Shown in pieces: positions 1-9,180 of a stretch of DNA of 64,000 nt; the stretch's first letter is position 1, and each line of letters opens with the position of its first letter. This DNA comes from Nitrosomonas sp. (lineage in GTDB: Bacteria > Pseudomonadota > Gammaproteobacteria > Burkholderiales > Nitrosomonadaceae). The stretch lies in the NCBI GenBank assembly GCA_016721865.1, contig JADKHF010000046.1:1-64000 (forward strand), in the 5' to 3' direction. Under the pieces are notes generated by a model, which saw nothing but the letters and a program-made list of their open reading frames with translations, made no database searches and was not told the DNA's origin. A program made the translations under genes and the position numbers.

Positions 1-269
1 AAGCCTTCAATCTATGATCTCAAGAAGGTAAAGATTGCAGCCATACATCCGGACTTTACATGAAGCGCATTGCCTCTGTCCCTGATGGAATTTGCTGAGT
101 AGCACCTTATCATCTTCACGTGCTCTATGCACTTGGGCTAAGTCAGGTTTAAGTACTCACGGTCTGACCAGTCTCGCCATCATATCAGCGATTGCCCGTA
201 ATCGGTGGTAACTTTCCTTAAACTCGCTTTTAATGCAACATACCCATACGCTTCTAATCAACCTCACGA
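1..269. other. flank downstream of IS110 relic, no gene
   Basis: This stretch lies beyond the reconstructed stop codon of the IS110-type transposase, which is read on the minus strand. It may contain the downstream non-coding end of the element. I see no convincing gene; the minus-strand open frame reaching to position 157 is an out-of-frame continuation of the transposase tail. Confidence 0.4.
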
Positions 270-1303
270 TCAACGAGCCGCAGCAGTATGTTGCCATAGG
301 TGATCGGGGTGAAATGTCGCTTTCTGGGTGAGCAATGCCCAGATGATGCGCGTTCTTATTTGCCAGGGCAACAGCAGCAACGTTCTTATTGCGCCGTGTC
401 ATCAGCTTGCAAGCCAGCTTGGCTCGGCCTCTTCTCCTCGGCAAAGCGGATGACTGCTCTTGCTCCATGGATCAGCAGGGTGCGAAGATAAGAATCCCCG
501 CGTTTGCTGGATACCGAGCAATAACTGTTTTGCCACCGCTTGAATGCTGCTTTGGGCACTAACCCCAGCCATGCGAACAATTGTCTACTGCTCTTGAACT
601 CTGTAGCATTCCCCACAGTTGCCACAATGGCGCTCGCTGTAATCGGGCCAACACCCGGAATGGCTTCCAGTCTTTGGCTGGCTCCGCTCTCCTTGTGCCA
701 AAGCTTGATTTGCAACCTAACTCTTTCACCTGCTGATCCAGCTCCTTCAGGTGGTCATTCAGTCTTTCCAGTAATCGGCGCATTGTTCCTGGCAAACCAT
801 TTTCAGCATCTTCCAGAATGTCAGGCATGCGTTGCCAATCGATTGGATCCCTGAGGGATGACGATACCAAACCCAGAGAGTAGACCGCGTATCTGATTTG
901 CCTGTGAAGTTCTCGCCTTGACAAATCCCTGTCTGGCTCGGTGCACTGATAGAATGGCCTGTTGCTCAACAGTCTTGATCGGTACAAAGCGCATATTGGG
1001 TCGAGTAACTGCTTCACAAATCACTTCCTGCATCGGCCATATCATGCTTGTTAGTCTTGACAGGGCTTGACGAACTGGGGCGACATGAGCTTGACAGGTG
1101 TGCCCAAATCCACCCAACTTTCTCGCCCAGTGGTGGGAACTACCGCACGCTTTTAAGCCAATCAAAGGCCCCAGATTGGCAAAGAACTCCGTCATCTGTC
1201 CGCGGCGTAATTGCTTACGCAGCACAGCCTTGCCATACTCATCTACACCGTGAATCTGAAACACCTCTTTTGCCAAATCAATGCCTATTGTTGTAATCTT
1301 CAT
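270..1303 (-). pseudogene. IS110-family transposase, multiply frameshifted
   Basis: This is a DEDD-type transposase of the IS110 family, which moves the element through a Holliday-junction-like mechanism. The N-terminal RuvC-like part starts with MKITTIGIDLAKEVFQIHG at 1303, where the D of GIDLAKEVF is a typical first catalytic acid. The C-terminal transposase_20 part is visible as LEAIPGVGPITASAIVATVG with the downstream LAWLGLVPK-like stretch (here FAWLGLVPK). The tail ends PDHLWQHTAAAR followed by a stop at 272-270 in another frame. At least four frame changes are needed to join these pieces: after about 840, near 715, around 530-500, and in the last 150 bases. The element is therefore inactive as written. 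Family assignment is secure; exact lesion positions are approximate. Confidence 0.85.
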
Positions 1304-1338
1304 GTCGGACGCTCCTCTCTGTTTTAGTGGTCATTGCA

Positions 1339-1376
1339 CCACTACTTTGGCACTTTGATGCCGTTTTGGGTAGTGG
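1339..1376 (-). ncRNA. hairpin with internal loop upstream of IS110 transposase
   Basis: Between the transposase start and the SDR gene there is a two-part hairpin. The outer 7-bp stem pairs 1339-1345 with 1370-1376, the inner 4-bp stem pairs 1349-1352 with 1359-1362, and they are separated by an asymmetric internal loop. IS110-group elements are known to transcribe a bridge RNA from the non-coding end upstream of the transposase, with guide sequences in such internal loops. I infer, without proof, that this is a bridge-RNA remnant. Confidence 0.3.
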
Positions 1377-1482
1377 GCGTCCATTCCATTACCTCTGAAA
1401 ATCCAAATTTCGTTACAACAACTTTGTTTTTTAAAAATGTGTTTCGCATATCAGTTATATGCTGCGTCACCATTTTCTGCTC

Positions 1483-1522
1483 GCGCCTCGTTCTGTTTAG
1501 AACTTTGAATTTTTAGAGGCGC
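1483..1522. repeat. nested inverted repeat next to IS110 relic
   Basis: A 7-bp outer arm (GCGCCTC at 1483-1489, GAGGCGC at 1516-1522) encloses a 5-bp inner arm (GTTCT/AGAAC at 1490-1503). It sits just after the SDR stop codon on the minus strand and could be a terminator-like structure or an old insertion target. Function unknown. Confidence 0.35.
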
Positions 1523-1532
1523 CCTAATGCTG

Positions 1533-2369
1533 TCAGTTGCTATTCCCTGATTTGGCTAGCAATACATCAAGAACGCGTGTGCTGAGTAAGCGTTTGAGGA
1601 TACCGAACAGATAAGTTGGAAATGTCACATAATAACGTGGTTGCGGTTTGTCAGCTTCCAACGCGTGAATCACCCGCTTGAGCACAGCTTCGGGCGGTAA
1701 CGTGAAGGGAACGGCCGGTCCCGGTTTGTGCAGACGGGTCAGAACACCCTGGTATTTTTCACGATGAAAACTGTTTTCGATATCGATAAACTTTTCCAGT
1801 GCTTTAGCGGCATTCATGCGAAACTGGCTGGCAATCGGTCCCGGCTCAATCAGGCTGACATGGACATTGCTGCCTCTCAATTCCAGCCGTAACGTATCGC
1901 TTAGCCCTTCGATGGCATATTTTGATGCATTGTAAGCGCCGCGAAAAGGTAAGGCAACGAAACCCAGCACTGAGCTGTTCTGGATAATTCTCCCGTAGCC
2001 CTGGCGGCGCATGACCGGGATCGCAAGATTGGTTAACTCCTGCCAGCCAAAGACATTGGTCTCGAATTGCGCGCGCAGGGCATCGCGATTCAAATCTTCC
2101 ACGGCACCCGGCAAGCCGTATGCGCCATTATTAAATAAGGCGTACAGTTCACCATCCGTACGGCGCATGACCTCTTCAAAAGCAAAGTGAATCGAGTTTG
2201 AATCGGTTAAATCAAGGCGGAAGCTTTCCAGACCTTCAGCCAGCAGCATTTCAACGCTGTCCCGTTTTCTGGCTGTGGCAAACACACGATAGCCGCGTTC
2301 ATGCAGTGCTTTGGCTACACAGTAGCCGATCCCGCTTGAACATCCTGTAATAAGTATGGTTTTTTTCAT
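1533..2369 (-). CDS. short-chain dehydrogenase/reductase
   Basis: A classical SDR enzyme of 278 residues, predicted to oxidise or reduce a hydroxyl/keto group with NAD(P)H; the substrate cannot be told. The nucleotide-binding motif TGCSSGIG is at residues 8-15, the NNAG-like motif appears as NNGA near 80, the catalytic serine pair is at 132-133, and YNASK (Tyr146, Lys150) completes the active site. The PGPI motif follows, as is usual after the active-site helix. The C-terminus is hydrophobic and similar to SDRs annotated as acting on lipids or retinol-like substrates. The gene is divergent from the DUF6164 gene and lies next to the IS110 relic. It is intact. Confidence 0.85.
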   Translation of the reverse strand: MKKTILITGCSSGIGYCVAKALHERGYRVFATARKRDSVEMLLAEGLESFRLDLTDSNSIHFAFEEVMRRTDGELYALFNNGAYGLPGAVEDLNRDALRAQFETNVFGWQELTNLAIPVMRRQGYGRIIQNSSVLGFVALPFRGAYNASKYAIEGLSDTLRLELRGSNVHVSLIEPGPIASQFRMNAAKALEKFIDIENSFHREKYQGVLTRLHKPGPAVPFTLPPEAVLKRVIHALEADKPQPRYYVTFPTYLFGILKRLLSTRVLDVLLAKSGNSN

Positions 2370-2508
2370 CTGTTAGGATTAACCTTTAGAATGTATAGTT
2401 TTGTGCCGGTTATTTTTCATAACTTGACAACGGATTTGATGCGAAGATAGCATCAATTAGCAATACAAACCTTTCAATAGCAGAAAATAACATAAGAAAA
2501 GACCGTTT

Positions 2509-2874
2509 ATGGCAAAAATTTTATTCCGCCTTAATGGCGTATCCGATGATGAAACGAACGATGTTCGCGAATTGTTAACCAGAAATGCGATCGACTTTTA
2601 TGAAACATCGTCGGGTAACTGGGGGGTATCAATGCCGGCAATATGGCTCAGCGATGACGATCAATTTGAGAAGGCGAAAGCATTACTGAATGCCTATCAA
2701 AGTGAACGAACGGTCAGGATGCGGGAAGAATACGCTCGATTGAAACGGGAGGGAAAGCATAAAACCTTTGTAGATATAGTTATGCAAAATCCTGTGCGTT
2801 TTGTAATCCATTCGGTACTTGCGCTGCTGGTTATTTATTTGTCTGTCAGACTGGTTCTCGATCTTGCAAAATAA
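2509..2874 (+). CDS. DUF6164-type small membrane protein
   Basis: A 121-residue protein. The N-terminal 60 residues look like a compact cytoplasmic alpha/beta domain (MAKILFRLNGVSDDE), followed by a charged helix near 65-85 and one C-terminal transmembrane helix at about 98-117. It resembles the DUF6164 family, which is widespread in Gammaproteobacteria and Betaproteobacteria and has no assigned function; the N-terminal part recalls the DUF2007-like signal-transduction fold. The start ATG is preceded by a weak purine-rich site. It is upstream of the cytochrome P460 gene by about 95 bases, but nothing else ties the two together. Confidence 0.6.
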   Translation: MAKILFRLNGVSDDETNDVRELLTRNAIDFYETSSGNWGVSMPAIWLSDDDQFEKAKALLNAYQSERTVRMREEYARLKREGKHKTFVDIVMQNPVRFVIHSVLALLVIYLSVRLVLDLAK

Positions 2875-2968
2875 TAAAATGAAAAAGATAACGCGGTCAT
2901 CAATATTCATCGAATGCGGTATGATAGTTACCCAAATCCAGAAACATCATTCCAAGAAGGAGAAAAAT

Positions 2969-3489
2969 ATGAAATTTACTTTGAGAGCAGTCGCCGCAAT
3001 ACTTGTCATAGCGCCGCTTTATGCTTATGCGGGTGGAGATCCAGAGCACGTTAAATTTCCAGAAGGTTATGAAAAAGCCTTCACAAAATATGCAACTATT
3101 AATCGCGCGAATCAGACACAGGTTGCCAAGTTGTACGCCAACGAGGTCGCAATTTCCAGTTATACACAAGGAAATAAGAGCGCTTCCGGTGCTGTCGTTA
3201 TTATGGAAATATATACACCCAAAAAAGGTGCGGATGGCAAACCTATTGCGGGTAGTGACGGTATCTTTGAAATTGATTCGCTGGCAGCAGTCGCAGTGAT
3301 GGAAAATAGGAGTAATTGGGATAACGCTTTTCCAAAGGAGAGTCGGACCGGTGATTGGGGATTCGCTCTTTACAATCCTGAGGGTACTGCAAAAGTAACG
3401 ATTTGAACTGTGTGCAATGTCATACACCATTACAAGCACAGGATTACTTGTTCACTTATCAGAAGTTGGTTGATTTCGTGAAAAAATAA
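2969..3489 (+). pseudogene. cytochrome P460 / c'-beta family protein, frameshifted
   Basis: A periplasmic c-type heme protein of the P460 family. In ammonia oxidisers this family includes cytochrome P460, which oxidises hydroxylamine and NO, and cytochrome c'-beta, which binds NO. The start at 2969 has a strong AAGGAG site. A signal peptide ending in AYA precedes the mature GGDPEHVKFPEGY. The first frame stops at 3404-3406, but the heme attachment motif CVQCH and the C-terminus ending LVDFVKK lie immediately downstream in another frame, ending at 3487-3489. Restoring one A in the short A run at about 3396-3398 gives a continuous 173-residue protein. As written the protein would lack its heme site. 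The sequence looks closer to c'-beta than to true P460. It is a good marker of a nitrifier genome. Confidence 0.75.
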
Positions 3490-3998
3490 CAAATCTAAAC
3501 AAATTGAGAAGACAATTCGTGTTGGCAACATTGTCTTCTCGCTAGTGCTGAGCTGGTTTTTTGAAGTATTAATACGAATAAATGATAGTCAGGCGATCAG
3601 AAATGAACGACTGGGTGTTTTTACAGATATGCATGGTTGAATGATCCAGAGCATAAGTCCTAAACCATAATTAATGATTATACAAATCAACATCTTGACT
3701 CAACTTTGGCCGATACCGATCAAAAGGATTGTGTCGAAAATCACAAATCACAAATAAAAAAACAGCTTCTATTCTGTAAAATAAGAATTATTCAATAAAT
3801 AATCCTCTGCTTAATCGGGAAAAACTCGATACATGCTTCAATTAGATCCTGTGGATGAATCAGGGTTTTTGGAAAGACTGATCACGATTCTCTGTTGTCT
3901 GCTCCAGTGTCCTTAGATTCTGTGCAAAGGCATGGTTTTAAGGGTATTTTCATATTTCTTGCGATGCTAACTCCATGGGTATTAATAAAGGAAAATAC
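3490..3998. other. 509-base intergenic region
   Basis: An AT-rich stretch between the cytochrome and thiolase genes. Apart from the perfect stem-loop at 3506-3540 I see no gene, tRNA or clear promoter. Short open frames here have no start signal and resemble nothing. Confidence 0.5.
3506..3540 (+). terminator. 11-bp perfect stem-loop after cytochrome gene
   Basis: The arms 3506-3516 and 3530-3540 are perfectly complementary over 11 bp with a 13-base loop. It begins 16 bases after the reconstructed stop of the cytochrome gene. A run of T follows only at about 3555, so it may stabilise the mRNA 3' end rather than being a classical intrinsic terminator. Confidence 0.45.
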
Positions 3999-5176
3999 AT
4001 GAGGGATGTTGTCATTCTGAGTGGCGTGCGAACGGCTATTGGTGATTATGGCGGCGCACTCAAACATGTTGCTCCAGCAGACTTGGCAGCAAAGGTAGTA
4101 CATGAAGCAGTATTGCGTGCCGGAATTGATCCAGATGAAGTTGGACACCTGGTTTTTGGCAATGTTATCCATGGAGAATCACGCGATATGTATTTGGCGC
4201 GCGTTGCTTGTGTCAATGGCGGTTTACCACAACACACTTCAGCGCTGACAGTGAACCGTCTGTGTGGGAGCGGCCTTCAGGCGATAATATCGGCAAGTCA
4301 AAATATTCTACTGAATGACACCGATGTGGCAGTCGCTGGCGGTGCAGAATCCATGAGTCGTGGAGGATATTTGTTACCTGCTTTGCGTTGGGGGCAACGC
4401 ATGAATGACGGCGGTACGGTTGATATGATGATTGGAGCACTGACCGATCCGTTCGATAACGTACATATGGGTATTACTGCAGAAAACATTGCTGCTAAAT
4501 GGCAAATCAGCCGCGAAGTGCAAGATGCATTTGCAGCAGAAAGTCATCGACGCGCCCTGCATGCGATAAAAAACGGTTATTTTAAAGAGCAAATATTGCC
4601 TATTGAAATAACGACCCATAAAGAAAAAATCCTTTTGATACGGATGAGCATCCCCGTGAAAACACAAGTATGGAGACTTTGTCTAAGCTTCGTCCTTTTT
4701 TCCAAAAAGATGGCACCGTAACAGCAGGCAATGCCTCCGGTATTAATGATAGCGCCGCTGCATTGGTGCTCATGGAAAGCAGCGCAGCGCAGAAATGTGA
4801 CTTGAAGCCGTTGGCACGACTGGTTTCCTATGGGCATGCCGGTGTTGATCCAAAGTTTATGGGTATCGGGCCGATACCGGCAGTTCAGATTGCTTTAAGG
4901 CGTGCAAATCTTAGAATAGCGGATCTTGATGTCATTGAATCCAACGAAGCCTTTGCTGTACAGGCGTGCGCTGTGGCAAAAGAACTGCATTTTGATCCGA
5001 AAAAAACCAATCCGAATGGTGGTGCAGTTGCGTTGGGGCATCCAATAGGTGCAACAGGCAGTATCCTGACTATTAAGGCAATTTATGAATTGCATCGGTG
5101 TGGCGGCAGATATGCGCTGGTGACAATGTGCATAGGCGGCGGCCAGGGAGTCGCCGGAGTATTTGAAAGGCTTTAA
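3999..5176 (+). pseudogene. acetyl-CoA C-acetyltransferase (thiolase), frameshifted
   Basis: A thiolase that condenses or cleaves acyl-CoA, of the kind used to make acetoacetyl-CoA for polyhydroxybutyrate or in fatty-acid metabolism. The start MRDVVILSGVRTAIGDYGG at 3999 is preceded by an AAAGGA site; an in-frame ATG 24 bases upstream is less likely. The nucleophilic cysteine is in VNRLCGSGLQ, the histidine in GGAVALGHPIGATGS, and the second cysteine in CIGGGQG. The frame breaks at about 4633-4636, where a run of four T should be five: the restored sequence reads EKILFDTDEHPRENTSMETL and the product is 392 residues, normal for the family. The symbol could be phaA or bktB; I leave it open. No phaB or phaC is nearby. 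Confidence 0.85.
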
Positions 5177-5213
5177 AAGTTTGGTTTAAAAAATTATAGA
5201 TCAGAATTCTGCA

Positions 5214-5242
5214 TTGACTGGGTAGAGTGATTAGGCTATAGT
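5214..5242 (+). promoter_or_regulatory. sigma-70-like promoter of the atp operon
   Basis: TTGACT at 5214-5219 and TATAGT at 5237-5242 are separated by 17 bases, a near-consensus spacing. It sits about 58 bases upstream of the atpI start and is the only strong promoter seen before the ATP synthase genes. Confidence 0.7.
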
Positions 5243-5299
5243 TACGCCTTTTTTAAGTGCAGGTAACGCTGTCTGTTCCCAAGGGTGAGTATAAAGTAA

Positions 5300-5673
5300 G
5301 TGTCTTGGATTAAGAATAGGCCGCTCAAAATTGTTCTACAATTGCAATTGCTTGTTACATCGATAGTGGCAGTTGTTATTTGGTTATTTCTTGATATTCA
5401 AAGTGCGGTATCTGCGGTGCTTGGCGGGGCGGTAAGTGTAATATCCTCAGCAGCATTTGCAATGATTGTGTCCCGACACAAAGGATATACAGCTGAAGGA
5501 CAATTAGAACCGCATTAAGGGCTGAAGCAGTAAAAATAATATTGACTGTAAGCTTGTTATGGGTAGTGTTTAAAAATTATGAGGATGTAAATGCATTCAC
5601 ATTTATTGGAGCATTTATCCTCAATGTTTTGGTCTATAGCATGGCGTTACTCGTATCAGACGATACAAAATAA
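5300..5673 (+). pseudogene. atpI: ATP synthase subunit I, frameshifted
   Basis: AtpI is a small membrane protein that helps assemble the c-ring. The gene begins with GTG at 5300 and has the expected two N-terminal transmembrane helices (about residues 10-30 and 32-54). The frame closes at 5516-5518. The alternative frame then continues TIRTALRAEAVKIILTVSLL and two more hydrophobic segments to a TAA at 5671-5673. Restoring one A near 5499-5502 gives 124 residues, a normal size with four membrane segments. It is the first gene of the operon and 29 bases from atpB. Confidence 0.75.
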
Positions 5674-5702
5674 GATAAATTTAATGGTAGAGCAGGCAGC
5701 GC

Positions 5703-6512
5703 ATGGCATCAGATACAGAACTTACTCCAACATCATATATTGATCATCATTTAACATATTTAACCACACAGGTCGGTGAAGGTTCATTCTGGGTACTGCA
5801 TGTTGATACGTTGGTTACATCTTTGATACTCGGTATTGTTAGTTTTGGGTTTATTTGGCTGGTGGTGCGTAAGGCAACACCGGGTGTGCCAACGAAACGT
5901 CAGGCATTTGTAGAGCTTGCAGTTGAGTTCATAGATAATGAAGTTAAAAATACATTTCATGGTAACCGGCATGTATTCGTTGCGCCCACAGCGTTAACCA
6001 TATTTGTGTGGGTTTTGATGATGAACGCTATGGATATCCTGCCAATAGACATTATGGCATGGATCTATGAGCACGCATTCGGTTTGCATAATTGGCGAAC
6101 AGTGCCGACAACCGATGTAAATACAACATTTGCTTTAGCACTTTCAATATGGTTCCTGATGCTTTTCTTTAATGTAAAGGTCAAAGGGTGGGGCGGGTGG
6201 ATGCATGAACTCTTTTGCACGCCATTTGGAAAAAATCCGCTGCTTTGGGTGTTGAATCTGTTGTTTAATTTCATAGAGTATGTGTCTAAACCACTATCCC
6301 ACTCGTTGCGTCTATTTGGGAATATTTATGCAGGCGAAATAATTTTCTTGCTACTGGGGATGTGGGCAGCGACAGGTGTTTCCGGTGCAATTTTTGGTGC
6401 AATTCTAGGAGCAGGTTGGGCAATATTTCATATTTTGATTGTTACCTTGCAAGCATTTATTTTTATGATGCTGACAGTAGTCTATATATCCATGGCGCAT
6501 GAATCTCACTAG
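5703..6512 (+). CDS. atpB: ATP synthase Fo subunit a
   Basis: Subunit a of the Fo motor, 269 residues, forms the proton half-channels in the inner membrane beside the c-ring. Several hydrophobic segments are evident. The essential arginine is in the motif SLRLFGNIYAGE, and the C-terminal helix ends in the expected VVYISMAHE. Length and motifs are normal and the frame is intact, which contrasts with its neighbours atpI and atpF. It starts at 5703 in the sequence GCGCATGGCATCAG with only a weak ribosome binding site. Confidence 0.95.
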   Translation: MASDTELTPTSYIDHHLTYLTTQVGEGSFWVLHVDTLVTSLILGIVSFGFIWLVVRKATPGVPTKRQAFVELAVEFIDNEVKNTFHGNRHVFVAPTALTIFVWVLMMNAMDILPIDIMAWIYEHAFGLHNWRTVPTTDVNTTFALALSIWFLMLFFNVKVKGWGGWMHELFCTPFGKNPLLWVLNLLFNFIEYVSKPLSHSLRLFGNIYAGEIIFLLLGMWAATGVSGAIFGAILGAGWAIFHILIVTLQAFIFMMLTVVYISMAHESH

Positions 6513-6574
6513 ATTTATAAGCTTTATTTTTGTAGCAGTAGCATATTTTTAATCTTTAACAAAGGGAATCTAAA

Positions 6575-6847
6575 ATGGAGAATTTGCAGTATTTGGCAAT
6601 GATTCAGGCATATACCGGAATAGGTATTGGTTTGATGATTGGACTTGGTGCAGCGGGCGCATGTATCGGAGTGGGGGTGATGTGTAGCCGTTTTCTTGAA
6701 GGCGCGGCACGCCAACCAGAAATGATACCTACTTTGCAAGGCAAGGTATTTCTTTTGCTCGGCTTAACCGATGCTTCCTTTATTATTGCTGTAGGCTTGG
6801 CAATGCTATTTGCATTTGGTAATCCATTGCTGGCAGTTATTCAATAA
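6575..6847 (+). CDS. atpE: ATP synthase Fo subunit c
   Basis: A 90-residue hairpin protein of two transmembrane helices that forms the rotating proton-carrying ring. The glycine-rich first helix (IGLGAAGACIGVGV), the polar loop ARQPE (residues 45-49) and the second helix are all present. The proton-binding carboxylate is Asp66 in GLTDASFI. The sites that set sodium specificity in some c-rings are not obvious, so proton coupling is the simplest reading. The site AAAGGGAAT precedes the start. The frame is intact. Confidence 0.95.
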   Translation: MENLQYLAMIQAYTGIGIGLMIGLGAAGACIGVGVMCSRFLEGAARQPEMIPTLQGKVFLLLGLTDASFIIAVGLAMLFAFGNPLLAVIQ

Positions 6848-6887
6848 TAATGTTATTGCTGTATAGATCAGATATTACAGGCTTGTC

Positions 6888-7088
6888 ATGAATATTAACT
6901 TTACTTTAATTTCTCAGGCGATAGCCTTTTCAATATTTATTTGGTTCACTGTTAAATTTGTATGGCCGCCGTTATTGCGTGCAATAGAAGAGCGTCAAAA
7001 AACTATTGCTGATGGATTGGCGGCACGTGAAGTTGATGCTAAAGCGTATGCCGATATGCTTACTTCTATTGAGGAAGATTTGAAATAA
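6888..7088 (+). pseudogene. atpF: ATP synthase subunit b with internal deletion
   Basis: Subunit b forms the peripheral stalk dimer that holds F1 against subunit a. The frame is open but gives only 66 residues, against about 156 in the family. The N-terminal membrane helix and the conserved KFVWPPLLRAIEERQK stretch are intact up to IADGLAA. It then jumps straight to REVDAKAYADML and the normal C-terminal EEDLK. About 90 codons are missing in frame, which removes the long coiled-coil tether and dimerisation region. The stop TAA overlaps the atpH start by one base, as expected for an operon end-join. A stalk this short could not span the enzyme, so the gene should be non-functional unless the deletion is an assembly artefact. 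Confidence 0.85.
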
Positions 7089-7624
7089 TGGCTGAAGCGA
7101 TTACAGTTGCAAGACCTTATGCAGAGGCTGTGTATAAGCTGGCAGTTGCGAGTAATACTTTGACTCAGTGGTCAAAAATGCTGCAACTAGCAGCGGCGAT
7201 TGCTGAGAATGAGCATGTGAAGTTACTCGGTGGCAATCCTATGGTTTCTGCAAAACAACTCGGTGAAATAATTCTGGAGATTGGAGGTAATAAATTCAAT
7301 TCTGAATCCCGTAATCTGGTGATGTTGCTAACAGAAAATAAACGGATAACTGTGCTTCCGCAGATTAGTGAATTATTTGAACAATTAAAAGCGCAGCATG
7401 AGGGTGTTTTGGAAGCAAAAATTGTGAGTGCGTTTGCAATGGAAAGTAAGCAACTAAAGAAACTGATCGATGATCTCGAACAAAAATTTAAGCGCAAGAT
7501 AGAGGCACAAGTAAGTGTAGATCCGGAATTAATAGGTGGAATTAAAGTTGAAATTGGTGATGAGATTCTTGATGCCTCAGTTCGCGGTAAACTTGAAGCC
7601 ATGGCCGTTGCCCTTAAAAGCTAG
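7088..7624 (+). CDS. atpH: ATP synthase F1 subunit delta
   Basis: Delta, 178 residues, caps the F1 head and binds the b-subunit stalk. The N-terminal six-helix domain starts MAEAITVARPYAEAVYKLA, typical of the family, and the C-terminal part contains the signature VDPELIGGIKVEIGDEILD followed by ASVRGKLEAM. Length and frame are normal. The ATG overlaps the atpF stop codon (TAATG), which suggests translational coupling. Confidence 0.95.
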   Translation: MAEAITVARPYAEAVYKLAVASNTLTQWSKMLQLAAAIAENEHVKLLGGNPMVSAKQLGEIILEIGGNKFNSESRNLVMLLTENKRITVLPQISELFEQLKAQHEGVLEAKIVSAFAMESKQLKKLIDDLEQKFKRKIEAQVSVDPELIGGIKVEIGDEILDASVRGKLEAMAVALKS

Positions 7625-7636
7625 GAGTTAAATGAA

Positions 7637-9178
7637 ATGCAGTTAAATCCATCCGAAATCAGTGAGCTGATTAAAAAAAGGATTGAAGGACTTGTTGATA
7701 CAGCAGAAGTCCGTACGCAAGGAACTATTGTTTCTGTAACGGACGGTATTGTGCGTATTCACGGTTTGTCAGATGTGATGCAAGGTGAAATGTTGGAATT
7801 TCCCGGTAATACCTTCGGTTTGGCACTAAATCTTGAACGAGATTCAGTTGGCGCAGTTATTATGGGCGCATATGAGCATATCTGTGAGGGCGATACAGTT
7901 AAATGTACTGGACGTATTTTAGAAGTACCTGTTGGTGAAGGCTTGTTGGGACGTGTTGTGAATGCGTTAGGACAGCCCATAGATGGAAAAGGACCGATAA
8001 CAGCAGTTAGGTCTGAGCCTATCGAAAAAATAGCGCCTGGGGTAATTTGGCGCCAATCAGTCGATCAACCGGTTCAGACAGGCTTGAAATCCGTAGACTC
8101 AATGGTTCCGGTTGGACGTGGACAGCGTGAATTGATTATCGGCGATCGTCAGACAGGGAAAACTGCGGTAGCTATTGATGCGATCATTAATCAGAAAGGT
8201 CAAAACATGTTCTGTATCTATGTTGCGATCGGACAGAAGGCTTCTTCGATTGCAAACGTGGTACGTAAACTGGAAGAGCATGGTGCAATGGGATATACCA
8301 TTGTGGTGGCAGCAACAGCGTCAGAACCAGCGGCGATGCAATTTATTGCGCCTTTCTCTGGGTGCACTATGGGCGAATATTTTCGAGATAAAGGTCAGGA
8401 TGCTCTGATTGTATATGATGACTTAACGAAGCAAGCCTGGGCATATAGGCAAATCTCGTTGTTATTAAGGCGCCCGCCAGGTCGTGAAGCATATCCGGGT
8501 GATGTGTTCTATCTTCATTCACGTTTGCTTGAAAGAGCAGCAAGAGTAAGTGTTGCATATGTCGAAAAGGCTACCGATGGTGCAGTAAAAGGTAAGACTG
8601 GATCATTGACTGCTCTGCCTATAATTGAAACGCAAGCTGGTGATGTGACCGCTTTCGTGCCAACTAATGTTATTTCGATTACAGATGGACAAATATTTTT
8701 GGAAACAGACTTGTTTAATGCAGGTATTCGCCCTGCAATTAATGCAGGTGTATCTGTTTCTCGGGTTGGTGGCGCAGCACAAACTAAGGTTATTAAGAAA
8801 TTAGGCGGTGGTATACGTCTGGCATTAGCTCAATATCGTGAATTGGCTGCATTTGCTCAGTTCGCATCCGATTTGGATGAGGCGACACGCAAGCAGCTTG
8901 AGCGTGGAAAAATGGCAACAGAGCTGATGAAACAATCACAGTATGCAACGCTCAGTGTTTCTGAGATGGCCCTTACTTTGTTTGCTATTAATAATGGTTA
9001 TTTTGATGATGTTGAAGTGAAGCGAGCATTGGCATTTGAATCTGCACTGAAGAGTTATATTCGTAATCAGCATGGGATCATTCTTGATAAGATTGAAAAT
9101 ACTAAAGAACTAGATGCGGAAACTGAAAAGGATTTGACCGCTGCAATCAAAGAATTCAAGCAAAACGGAACATACTAA
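7637..9178 (+). CDS. atpA: ATP synthase F1 subunit alpha
   Basis: Alpha, 513 residues, is the non-catalytic nucleotide-binding subunit that alternates with beta in the F1 head. The P-loop is GDRQTGKTA near residue 169, with the expected Q replacing the catalytic beta pattern, and the ATP synthase alpha/beta signature PAINAGVSVSRVGGAAQ lies near 365. The N-terminal beta barrel and C-terminal helical domain are complete. The gene is intact and has ordinary length. Confidence 0.97.
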   Translation: MQLNPSEISELIKKRIEGLVDTAEVRTQGTIVSVTDGIVRIHGLSDVMQGEMLEFPGNTFGLALNLERDSVGAVIMGAYEHICEGDTVKCTGRILEVPVGEGLLGRVVNALGQPIDGKGPITAVRSEPIEKIAPGVIWRQSVDQPVQTGLKSVDSMVPVGRGQRELIIGDRQTGKTAVAIDAIINQKGQNMFCIYVAIGQKASSIANVVRKLEEHGAMGYTIVVAATASEPAAMQFIAPFSGCTMGEYFRDKGQDALIVYDDLTKQAWAYRQISLLLRRPPGREAYPGDVFYLHSRLLERAARVSVAYVEKATDGAVKGKTGSLTALPIIETQAGDVTAFVPTNVISITDGQIFLETDLFNAGIRPAINAGVSVSRVGGAAQTKVIKKLGGGIRLALAQYRELAAFAQFASDLDEATRKQLERGKMATELMKQSQYATLSVSEMALTLFAINNGYFDDVEVKRALAFESALKSYIRNQHGIILDKIENTKELDAETEKDLTAAIKEFKQNGTY

Positions 9179-9180
9179 TA

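Noticed and set aside
4213..4667. Minus-strand frames opposite the thiolase
   Set aside because: They are shadows of the plus-strand gene, whose motifs are unmistakable.
7165..7602. 145-codon minus-strand frame opposite atpH
   Set aside because: It is the antisense shadow of an intact, strongly conserved gene.
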